Origin: Phaeosaccion multiseriatum
Taxonomy: Eukaryota > Ochrophyta, other classes
Direction: 5' to 3'
Assembly (NCBI GenBank): GCA_965112735.1
Contig: OZ218965.1
Span: 248,001 to 312,000, forward strand
DNA: 64,000 nt
Position numbers and translations under genes: made by a program. Positions 35,273 through 44,434 of the stretch are shown in pieces. The notes under the pieces were generated by a model. The model did not search any database and was not told the origin of the DNA. It saw only the letters and a program-made list of their open reading frames with translations. Each line of letters starts with the position of its first letter. Position 1 is the first letter of the stretch.

Positions 35273-36892
35273 ATGGACTGCAATAGCATTCCTCGGCGCG
35301 GAAGGCCCTCTGGCCTGCGCCGCAAGAGGGCGTTGGTATCGCTCCTTCCTCCTGGGGCTTGCCTTGCGGCGCTAATGTGCCCAGGGACCACAGCCTTCCT
35401 CACCACACCTTCGTCTCTGAAGGTCTTGCAGCGAGGCGCCCTCCCTTGCGAACTTGGGCGTCGGGCGGGTCGCTGCGAAAGTAGGCGGATGGCTACATCC
35501 TTCGGTGGCGCTGGAGCAGAAGCAGTGTCCGCCGCGGCGGCTGCAGCAATGGCTGCAGCGGTGGACAACAGCTATGTGTCTGTCATCACCGAAGAGGAGA
35601 GCGAGGCGAGGATCGTTGTGCACAGGAGACGCCTGCTGCGCCTCCTCAGCAAGCCCGGCGGGGACGAGGGCGTGGCCCGTGCCGTGGCCTACCTGTCCCA
35701 GCACGGCTCACCTTCGCTGGCTCTGGCACTCTTAGAGTACCTGAGCATCATGCCCGATTGGAGCCGTCCCGTGGACTCCCCTCGTCTGTACTCCGAGCTC
35801 TACCGCACCGCGCTGGACGGACTGAGCACAGGGGAAAGCCGCAGTACTGGGGCCGTGTTTGGCAGCGGCTTACACGTCACCGCCTCTGGCCAGGCCCTGC
35901 GGGACGCCGCTCGAAAGGTGCAGGAGGAGGAGGGGGGGGGCGCCCGGATGGCAGCTCAGGGCGAGAGCAGCAGCAGCAGCAGCAGCAGCAGCCAGGTGGA
36001 GAGGCTGGTGGTAGCTCCCCGGCAGTGGCCCGCGGTGCTGTGGGCGGGCACCATGCTGGGGTTGCTGGCGGTGTCGTCCTGGGCGGGCCTCACCGGGCAG
36101 CCTAGTTTAGGGTGGACAACGGCACTGCTGATGCTTGGCTTCGTGCTGGACAGAGAGACTTTCCACTCGGCGTTCTTTACCGACGCACTCACGCTGCTCA
36201 GCCCTGGGCTCGAGGACCGATCCGTCGCACATGAGGCGGGGCACTTTCTCGTGGCGTATCTGCTCGGCAACCCGGTAGTGTCCTATACACTGACGGGCTT
36301 CGGTGGGATGGTCAATGGCAATGGGCAGCACACCAGCGGCTCCTTGTCCTACTACATGCAGGAGGGGGGGGGGCAGGAGGAGGGGGAGGGGTGGGAGGAG
36401 GACGGGGAGGAGGAGGAGGAGGAGGAGGAGGAGGAGCTTGGCGTTGGGTGGATGGGAGAGGATGGAGGAGCAAGACAAGAGGTCGGAGGCGGGGGAGGCG
36501 TGCGGCTGGGAGGGGCTGCAGAGGGCGACGACTCGTCGGATGACCAACGCATGTACCGCGTGGCCTGCGTGGAGATGGCGGGCATGGCGGGCGAAGTGCT
36601 CATGTACGGAGACGCAAGGGGCGGTGCCAACGACCTCCTCAGCATGCGTAAGGTGATGCAGAGGAGGGGCATGGGCCCTGAGGAGATGGAGGAGGCGGCG
36701 AATCTCGGTCTTCTTGTGGCCATCTCGCTGCTGCGGGAGCACCGCGGCTCGTTCGAACGCCTCATGAGGTGTATGAAGGGCCGAGAGGGGGTGGGGTCTT
36801 GCCTTCTGGCCATCGAGGACGGGCACCAGCTGCCGGCAGGGGGAAGGGCACGACGGGCGGTTGGTAGTACGGTGGAGGGGGCTGACATGTAG
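35273..36892 (+). CDS. Plastid-type M41-like zinc metalloprotease-domain protein without AAA module
   Basis: A single exon of 539 residues. A hydrophobic stretch at 20-41 ends in PGTTA, followed by F42-LTTPSSLK. A signal peptide with Phe at the cleavage site is the known mark of complex-plastid import. Two membrane segments (about 255-275, PAVLWAGTMLGLLAVSSWAG, and 281-293) come before HEAGHFLVAYLLGNPV, with the zinc motif HEAGH at 320-324. FtsH proteases (family M41) share this HExxH helix, but no Walker motifs or AAA domain are present. Land plants have similar short FtsH-like chloroplast membrane proteins. A likely third zinc ligand falls in the MYGDARGGANDLLS region. An acidic Glu-rich insert at about 365-395 splits the domain. 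Whether it is an active protease is open. Confidence 0.8.
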   Translation: MDCNSIPRRGRPSGLRRKRALVSLLPPGACLAALMCPGTTAFLTTPSSLKVLQRGALPCELGRRAGRCESRRMATSFGGAGAEAVSAAAAAAMAAAVDNSYVSVITEEESEARIVVHRRRLLRLLSKPGGDEGVARAVAYLSQHGSPSLALALLEYLSIMPDWSRPVDSPRLYSELYRTALDGLSTGESRSTGAVFGSGLHVTASGQALRDAARKVQEEEGGGARMAAQGESSSSSSSSSQVERLVVAPRQWPAVLWAGTMLGLLAVSSWAGLTGQPSLGWTTALLMLGFVLDRETFHSAFFTDALTLLSPGLEDRSVAHEAGHFLVAYLLGNPVVSYTLTGFGGMVNGNGQHTSGSLSYYMQEGGGQEEGEGWEEDGEEEEEEEEEELGVGWMGEDGGARQEVGGGGGVRLGGAAEGDDSSDDQRMYRVACVEMAGMAGEVLMYGDARGGANDLLSMRKVMQRRGMGPEEMEEAANLGLLVAISLLREHRGSFERLMRCMKGREGVGSCLLAIEDGHQLPAGGRARRAVGSTVEGADM

Positions 36893-37079
36893 TGGGTGTT
36901 GTCCCCCACTGGCGGGGGTGGTTCTCACGCCTCGCCAGTTGTGAATACGGGGCTCATCTCCATGGAGCGCGAAGGGAAGGGGGCATTTTGAAGGGAAGGG
37001 TGTGGAAGGGGGCGTTTTGAAGGGAAGGGTGTGGAGTCTTTGGGTATACATTTGCATATACAGTGTACAGTACGTTTGC

Positions 37080-37295
37080 TCCAATTCCTTACAGTTTTTC
37101 TATAGTCAATAACATTAATGAACGATTGCATTTCAACGAGACATTTCAACGACAGCCCCTTTCATCCGGGTCACTCTGTTCTTCCTATTCTAATCCATTT
37201 CCTTACAGTTTTTCTATAGTTAATAACATTAATGAACGATTGCATTTCAACGAGACATTTCAACGACAGCCCCTTACATCCGGGTTACTCCGTTC
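37080..37295 (+). repeat. Tandem duplication of about 114 bp
   Basis: The block beginning CCTTACAGTTTTTCTATAG at about 37087 recurs at about 37201 with few changes, including CATTAATGAACGATTGCATT and ACGACAGCCCCTT. It is clearly lower in GC than the rest of the window and not coding. Confidence 0.85.
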
Positions 37296-37549
37296 TCCCT
37301 GTTCTCCCATCCTCCTCTCTTCTCATACACAGAGCTTCTCTCTCTCCTGATGTCTCTCCCCCCTCGCTCTCTTTTCTCTTTCTCTGTCTCTCTCTCTCGC
37401 TCTCTTTTCTCTTTCTCTTTCTCTCTCTCTCTTTGTCTCTCTCTCCCTCTCTCTCTCTCTTTCTCTCTTTCTTTCTCTTCAACCCCCTCCCTCCTTGCTG
37501 TATATTTCACGCCGTGGGGTGAGGCGTGGGTACGGATAAGAATGGCAGT

Positions 37550-38270
37550 AGGCCTCAGCACTAGCACTCACAGAGCAGTAGGCCTCAGCACTAGCACTCA
37601 CAGAGCAGTACGCCTCAGCACTAGCACTCACAGAGCAGTAGGCCTCAGCACTAGCACTCACAGAGCAGTAGGCCTCAGCACTAGCACTCACAGAGCAGTA
37701 GGCCTCAGCACTAGCACTCACAGAGCAGTAGGCCTCAGCACTAGCACTCACAGAGCAGTAGGCCTCAGCACTAGCACTCACAGAGCAGTAGGCCTCAGCA
37801 CTAGCACTCACAGAGCAGTAGGCCTCAGCACTAGCACTCACTGAGCAGTACGCCTCAGCACTAGCACTCACAGAGCAGTAGGCCTCAGCACTAGCACTCA
37901 CAGAGCAGTAGGCCTCAGCACTAGCATTCACAGAGCAGTAGGCCTCAGCACTAGCACTCACAGAGCAGTAGGCCTCAGCACTAGCACTCACAGAGCAGTA
38001 CGCCTCAGCACTAGCACTCACAGAGCAGTAGGCCTCAGCACTAGCACTCACAGAGCAGTAGGCCTCAGCACTAGCACTCACAGAGCAGTAGGCCTCAGCA
38101 CTTGCACTCACAGAGCAGTAGGCCTCAGCACTAGCACTCACAGAGCAGTAGGCCTCAGCACTAGCACTCAGCACTAGCACTCACAGAGCAGTAGGCCTCA
38201 GCACTAGCACTCACAGAGCAGTAGGCCTCAGCACTAGCACTCACAGAGCAGTAGGCCACAGCACTGACAC
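37550..38270 (+). repeat. 30-bp tandem array, about 24 copies
   Basis: The unit is GCAGTAGGCCTCAGCACTAGCACTCACAGA, with single-base variants and one shortened copy near 38160. There are no unique spacers. On the - strand each unit contains CTGTGAGTGCTAG, hence a GTGAGT splice-donor-like site. The stop codon of the amidotransferase gene is formed by the first unit. The array is open in frame as a 10-residue repeat (SVSASAEAYC). Confidence 0.95.
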
Positions 38271-41200
38271 TCACAGAGGGAAGAGGTCGGCGATTTGCGA
38301 GAGGGCCCACTTGAGATCTGCACCGCTGGCCAAGTCCTCTGTGAGCGCCTGCCCTTCCCGTGCAGACAGCCTGGCCAGACTCACATCCCGCTGCAGCAGC
38401 TGCCGTATGCAGAGCAGGCCCGTCTCGCCAGCGCTCCACTCTGAGGAAGGGATGAGAGGAAGGAAGGTAGGGGGGGGAGGAGGGGGGGGGAGGGAGGGAG
38501 GAGGGAAGGAGAGAGAGACGGGAGGAAGAGAGGAGGAGGAGGAGTGAGAGAGAGGGGGAGAGGGAGGAGAGAGAGACAGAGGGAGAGAGGAGGAGTAGGA
38601 GTGAGAGAGAGGAGGGGAGAAAGAAGAGGCAGAGAGAGTGACCGAGGGAGAGGGACGAGAGAAAGCAAAGATGAAGGGGAGGGAGACAGCTAGAGCGGAG
38701 GAGAGAGAGGCAGAGAGAGACAGCCCCCCCTGTGACAAGCACCGTCGTCCGAGCAAACGACCCGCCCTGACTCCCTCCCCCATATGACTGGGCTGTCCAC
38801 GCACCCACCTGGGTGTGCCTGGAAGGTGAGGATGTGCTTGCCGATTCGGAAACCGTGATTGTTGCACGCGGCGCTGCGGCCCCACACTCGCGCTTCTGTT
38901 CGGGGGGGGGGGGGGGGGGTGGCAGTGGATGGAAGGGCGTGGGAAGGGGGGGATGAGGCGGGGGGGAGGACAGCAGAGATGCTCTCCACACACATGCTCA
39001 TATGCCTGCCCATCGGCCTGCCTGCATGTTTGCCCATATGCCTGCCCATATGCCTGCCGTTTCTGCCTCCCCATGCTGCCAAGATGTCCGCCTATCCCTT
39101 CCTTGTCGCCCCCAACACACAAACACATACGTAATTCTCAGGTTGATTCCTGCAAGTCAACGAAATCCCGCCATACATGGACGCGAGAACAGTTGATCCG
39201 TCTTATGGCAGCAAGCAACTCACGCAAAAAATCAAGCAGACAAGTCAAGCAAGTCAAGCAGTCAAGTCAAGCAGACAAGTCAAGCAAGTCAAGCAGTCAA
39301 GTCAAGCAGTCAAGTCAAGCAGTCAAGTCAAGCAAGTCAAGCAGTCAAGCCAAGCAGTCAAGTCAAGCAGTCAAGTCAAGCAGTCAAGTCAAGCAGTCAA
39401 GTCAAGCAGTCACGTCAAGCAGTCAAGTCAAGCAAGTCAAGCAGTCACATCAAGCAAGTCAAGCAGTCAAGTCAAGCAGTCAAGTCAAGCAGTCAAGTCA
39501 AGCAAGTCAAGTCAAGCAAGTCAAGCAAGTCAAGTCAAGCAGTCAAGTCAAGCAGTCAAGTCAAGCAGTCAAGCCAAGCAGTCAAGTCAAGCAGTCAAGT
39601 CAAGCAAGTCAAGCAGTCAAGTCAAGCAGTCAAGTCAAGCAAGTCAAGTCAAGCAGTCAAGTCAAGCAAGTCAAGCAGTCAAGTCAAGCAGTCAAGTCAA
39701 GCAAGTCAAGCAAAGTCAAGTCAAGCAGCCCGTGTGCGTAGCTGCAAGGAGTGGGGCGAGCCGCAGCCGCTGCTTCTCAAGCTCAAGACCATTGCTCTCG
39801 AGTCTTTCCCTCTCCCTCTCCCTCTCTCCCTCTCCCTCTCCCTCTTTGCCCACCTCTTGGCACCTGGAGGCGTACGTCCTGACACCTCTGACCCTCTGAC
39901 CGTACGTCCTGACACCTCTGAGCCTCTGACCGTACATCCTGACACCTCTGAGCCTCTGACCGTACGTCCTGACACCTCTGACCCTCTGACCTGGTGGGGT
40001 GCGGGTGACCTCGTCTCCGTGATGGTACAGTAGGAAGCGCTGCCCCCCCTCCTCCCTCCTCCATCCACTGCCATCCCCCTCCCCCGTCTCAAAGCCCCTG
40101 CGTCCGTAGTGCCTCTCCAGCTCGAGACTGCGCGCTTGCACCTTGCCGCCCAGCGCCTCTGTGCCGCAACAACGGGACGGGATGGAGAGAGGGTGAGCAC
40201 AAGATGGCAGCAGATGGAGGGAGGGGAGCCCGCGGCGGAGGAAGGAGGACGTGCGAACCGATCGGGGTGGTGCGTGTGCGTGTATACCTCACACCTCACA
40301 CCCGATACCCTGTTCTTTTTAAGCCGTATATACCATATACCCTCTTTCCTGTACCCTACACCCTATATCCCATACCCCATACCATATACCTTAGAACCCA
40401 TATCCTTTCCCTTTTTCCCTCTATCCTATACTTCATACCCCATCCCCATACCCCATACCCCATACTATAGCTCATACCCTCTACCCCATACCCCATACTA
40501 TACTTCATACCATCTACCCCATGCCCTATACCTTATACCTTATACCCTCCACCATACACCCTATACCCTTTGACCCATACCCTCTACCTTACACCCATAC
40601 CCTTTACCTTATACCCTCCCTCCTCTACCCCATACCCTATACCCCATACCCCATACCCTTTCCCCCTTCCCCTTATACTCTATACTCCATACTCCATACC
40701 CCATACCTTATACCCTATACCCCATACCCCATACCCCATACCCCATACCCCATACTCTATACCCCATACCCCATACCCCATACCCCATCCCCCCTTTTTC
40801 CTCGTTCCCTCCACCCTATACCCTATACCCTATGTCCCATACCCTCTACCTGATACCCATACCCTACACCCTCTACCATCTACCGCCCTACCCGCGATGA
40901 TTTGGTGTCCGAAGCAGATGCCGAGCAGGGGCCTTTTCTCCTCATGCAGAGACAAGATCTCCCTCCGCAGTCTGTGAATCCACTCCTCTGCAGCGGCAGG
41001 AGAGAGGGGGGGGGGGGTACACGGAGGCCGCTTTAGCGCTGCACGCTGCTGCCTCGTCCCACAGTTGTCCCGCCGTATCACCAACTGCTGCATCGTCCCT
41101 CAGGGCTGGGCTCACTGCTCACTCACCGTCCTCGTAGGCGCTGGCAAGAGAGCCCGGGATTATGAAGCCGTCGTACTCCGCCCTGTGTGTCGGGTATGCC

Positions 41201-41770
41201 AGGGCGGTCTCCACGTCGAAGTCGTCGACAGAAACTGAAACCGATGAAACCGAAGCTGTGGGCTTGTCCTGCAGGCCTGTCTGGAGCGGCGGAGCGTCGC
41301 TGTCCTGCTGCTGCTGTCTGGATGAGAGCTCCGCGGAGAGGAGCTGCGGGGACGGAGGGGGTCAGGGTCAGCTGGTGATGACGTAGGGGCAGGGGGCAGC
41401 GGTCGGCTGCTGAGCAGGGGGGGGGGGCGCACGCACGCACTGACCTTGGCAACGTCGTTTATCATTGCAGGTACGAAGCACCCTGCGGGAACAGCAGCAC
41501 AATTTGACAATTGGGGCCGAGTGAGCAAGAGGGGCGGCCGGAGCCCAAGAGGAGTTGTTCGTCACCGAGCCATGCTTCTTACGCCCAACACCTTACCGTA
41601 GTGCTCGTCATGACAAGTACGCAGAAGGGCGAGGCGAAGCGTTTTGGTGCGCGCGGGAGGGTGCTCCTCTGAGCGAAGGAGCTCCGCCTATAAACCACAC
41701 ACACGACACGCACAGGGTCAAGCTGAAATAGGGGAAACCCCGTAGGCTCCCCCCTCACCAAGACCCTCAT
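38271..41770 (-). CDS. Class I glutamine amidotransferase-like protein (gamma-glutamyl peptidase type)
   Basis: The class I glutamine amidotransferase fold hydrolyses gamma-glutamyl amides; plant gamma-glutamyl peptidases of this layout act on glutathione conjugates. Exons: 41759-41770 (tentative), 41597-41687, 41445-41482, 41127-41343, 40892-40987, 39730-40158, 38809-38895, 38271-38440. Phases close to give 379 residues. EYDGFIIPGSLASAYED, then EEWIHRLR and LLGICFGHQIIA (catalytic Cys) match the family, followed by LGGKVQAR and YHHGDEV. HILTFQAHPEW carries the catalytic His and Glu; the Glu codon is split by an intron. The sixth exon reads through a four-fold repeat (RVRGVRTYGQ) just after HGDEV, and its donor seems to be GC, so this end is uncertain. 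The start is also uncertain: a 12-base first exon (MRVL) fits in phase, while a longer upstream frame (MNPKHQLQ) does not. Confidence 0.78.
39235..39728 (+). repeat. GTCAAGCA / GTCAAGTCAAGCA repeat
   Basis: Irregular copies of AGTCAAGCAGTCAAGTCAAGC fill the intron between exons 38809-38895 and 39730-40158. On the gene's strand the sequence is nearly free of GT, so a GC donor is the likely way out of the upstream exon. Confidence 0.9.
39872..39995 (-). repeat. In-frame 30-bp repeat in the amidotransferase exon
   Basis: Four copies of GTACGTCCTGACACCTCTGA plus the following CYCTCTGACC, each ten codons long. On the gene's strand the frame stays open as RVRGVRTYGQ, RLRGVRMYGQ and so on. It either lengthens a loop after HGDEV or is removed by splicing that I cannot see. 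Confidence 0.75.
40310..40885 (+). repeat. CCCATACC-type irregular repeat
   Basis: Hundreds of bases of CCCATACCCCATACC and CCCTATACC units in an amidotransferase intron, of the same family as at 11840-12230. Confidence 0.9.
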
Positions 41771-42175
41771 GAGCCTCCCTGGCCATCAGGACCTACCTCT
41801 CCGTCCTCTCCAGGGCTTGCGTCCCCCATTAGAACCAGAGCTAAAGAATTTTAAGAAATGGAAAAGCCCGCTGCTACTGCTGCGGAGGGATATCGATGAG
41901 GGTTTAGCTTTGGACGATGCTGATCTATGTATTACACCCTGAAGATCTGGATTTAAGTGCCATGATGGCTGCTGCTTCTGAAGTTGGTGCTTTGGATTCA
42001 CAGCTGGGCGCGTTCAACGCACGTCTGCTTCCGCGCGGCACAGTCGCTCTGGATTGAAAACCAACAAAAATTTAAGCAAGGGGTGAGGGAGTCATGCCCG
42101 ATTAATGGCGACCTTGGAGGCTGCCAAACAGCACGACGGTCTTCACTCGCCTTAGAAGGGCTGAGAAAGGAGAAG
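41771..42175. promoter_or_regulatory. Divergent intergenic region between amidotransferase and STIM-like genes
   Basis: About 400 bp of ordinary-composition sequence between two opposed starts. A 71-codon - strand frame at 41786-42001 (MNPKHQLQKQQ) may be an alternative first exon, but its donor phase does not fit the next exon. Confidence 0.4.
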
Positions 42176-43370
42176 ATGGGTACAGGAAGTGGAGGAACAG
42201 GGAGAAAGAGAAGGAGGAGTGAGGAGGGACGGCCTTCACGGCGAGCACCCGGCCCCCTCTTGGTGCTGCTTGGAGCTGTGCTTCTTCGGAGGGACGTCTG
42301 TCCGATAGGAGCGGGAGCATCGGAGGTGTCACGGGGAGTAGCAGAGGGGCAGGGCGGAAAAGGATCAATAGGACGAGGGAGAGGAGATGAAGACGCAGGC
42401 GCACCAGCCCTTCTTGTCCCCTTCCGCCACAGGGACCCGCACAACAGCCACCGCGATGTCGATGATGTGTTCAACATCCTCGACTCGGACCAGGACGGCA
42501 GCATCGGGGACGAGGAGCTGAGGCAGGTGTGTTGAGAGCAGAGTCGGAGGGAAAGGGGAAGGGGACACAGTGGGAGGTCACGCAGGACAGGGACATCCTC
42601 AATGGCTCCCTGCTCATGTGCATCATGCTCCCTCTTTCCACCATTTCCCACACCCCTCGTTCTGCCTTCGCTCCCCCTCTCCTTCGATCTCCGCCCCTCC
42701 TGCCCTCCCTCTTCCGCCCTCTCCCCTCTTACCTCCTTCTATCAGTTCCTTGCGGGCAGCGGCGTGGATCTGGACGAACCATCCGAGATCGACAAGGGAG
42801 TGGGCAGTATCTTCAGACACCTCGGTACGGCGCCATTACCCATTACCCTTGCCCCCCGTCCCCCATTCCCTGTCGCTGCTCTCCTCTCCACATGCACTTC
42901 CATCCCCCTCCTTGCATAGAATCCCTCCGCGGCAGTCTCTACGCCGCCCCTCGTCTGGCCCCTCGCCGCCGCCCTGCCTCCTGCTAAGCAAGGGAAGGGG
43001 TGGGCAGTGGCTGGGGAGCGGATGGAGGCCTCCCTGCCTCAGAGCAGGCGTGTACACATACACAGCAGGCAGAGACGATCCGCTAACCCTCGTCAACTCA
43101 CATCTGCCTCGTACCACCAACTGTCACCCCGTACCACTCAACTGTGACCCCGTATGCTCCAGACCGCAACGCCGACCACGTGCTGTCCAAGGAAGACTTG
43201 CTGGCGTACTGGCAGAGGCAGGAGCAGCAGCTGTGGCAGGGACAGGCATATGGGCAGGGGGAGGCATATGGGCAGGAGCAGGAGCTGTGGGCCTCGCAGT
43301 CGGTGGAAAACGCGGTGCAGTGGGTGCAGCACGCCGTGCAGCTTCCCTCGCAGGTGCGTAAGCATACGTA

Positions 43371-43402
<32 letters not shown>

Positions 43403-44399
43403 TGTGTATGTTTCGCCAGGGGGGTGCAGGAAGGCCCAGAAAGAGATAAGTGTATTTCACAGCAGTCGGGCGGTCAAGTCGGAACGTCGCCGATCCTCCA
43501 GCCGTTCCTCTGTCGGAGCGGTGTGAGCAGCAGACAGCAGACATGTATAGGCTCTCGCCTCTATTCCCCCTTTGCCCATATGCCTCTATTCCGTCCATAT
43601 GCCTCTCCCCTCATCGTACCCCTCCCCCCCCACACACAAACACACACACACACACACCCCCTGCAGATTGCCGAGCAATTCCGAGTGGCGGACATCACTC
43701 TGGCGGACTTTCCTCTTCTCGTGGGGGAGGCTGACGCCCTGGAGAGGGAGACGGGTATCAGCAGCTCCGCCATCCGCAAGAAGCTGCGCAAGCATATGGG
43801 CTGGAAGGTCCTGGGGGTGGGGGAGAGCCCCTCCACGCCTGTGCTGACCTTGGTGAGTGGAGTGGTGGGGCGAGGTGTCAGGACTGACGTAGTTACGTAT
43901 GCATACATAACGGATGCTTGCAAGCAGAGCTGTGCCACACGGTGTCGCTGGAGCCGCGGCCCGCCTGCTCGTATGCCTCTATTCTCCCACCCCTGCTGGC
44001 GGTGTGCCCGCGCTGTGACCGACGGTTTCGACGGTTTCGTCTGCTCTCTCGTCTATCATGTCTCAACTCTTTCTCTCCTTCCCCTCTTCTCTCCCTCTCT
44101 CTTTCATTCGCTGCCGCTCCTCTCCTCTCTCTTGTGTCTCTCTTTGTCTCCCCCCTCTCTCTCTCTCTCTCTCTCGCTCGCTCGCCCTGTCCACCCCCTC
44201 GCTCCGGTGCCGTTTGATGGCCCAGGAGCCCGAGGTGAATCCCTTGTCAGTGTCTCTGCGGTGGTCGTCAAGCCCGCCCGACGGTATCTTCCCTGTCCAC
44301 AAGTGCATTGTGCGCAGGGCCTTGGCCCATGCGCCGGACAGCATCAACAACCACGGGGTGGTCACAGATGGCAGCAGTGGCACCAGAAGCAGCAGCAGC

Positions 44400-44434
<35 letters not shown>

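Larger units (their letters stand above)
36893..38270. other. Convergent 3' region with duplicated AT-rich block and 30-bp array
   Basis: Holds the 3' flank of the M41-like gene, a duplicated block of about 115 bp (37080-37295), a CT tract (37330-37485) and a 30-bp tandem array up to the neighbouring gene's stop codon. No gene is seen. Confidence 0.7.

Noticed and set aside
37550-38270. CRISPR-like array of 30-bp repeats
   Set aside because: The units abut each other with no unique spacers, and the genes around are eukaryotic with introns. It is a minisatellite.
41786-42001. 71-codon frame as first exon of the amidotransferase
   Set aside because: Its donor is in phase 1 whereas the next exon needs phase 0; the short ATG exon at 41759-41770 fits better.
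42906-42990. Possible extra exon in the STIM-like gene (ESLRGSLYAAPRLAP)
   Set aside because: It fits the preceding phase but runs to a stop with no good donor, while the exon at 43163 joins the same phase and restores the EF-SAM order.
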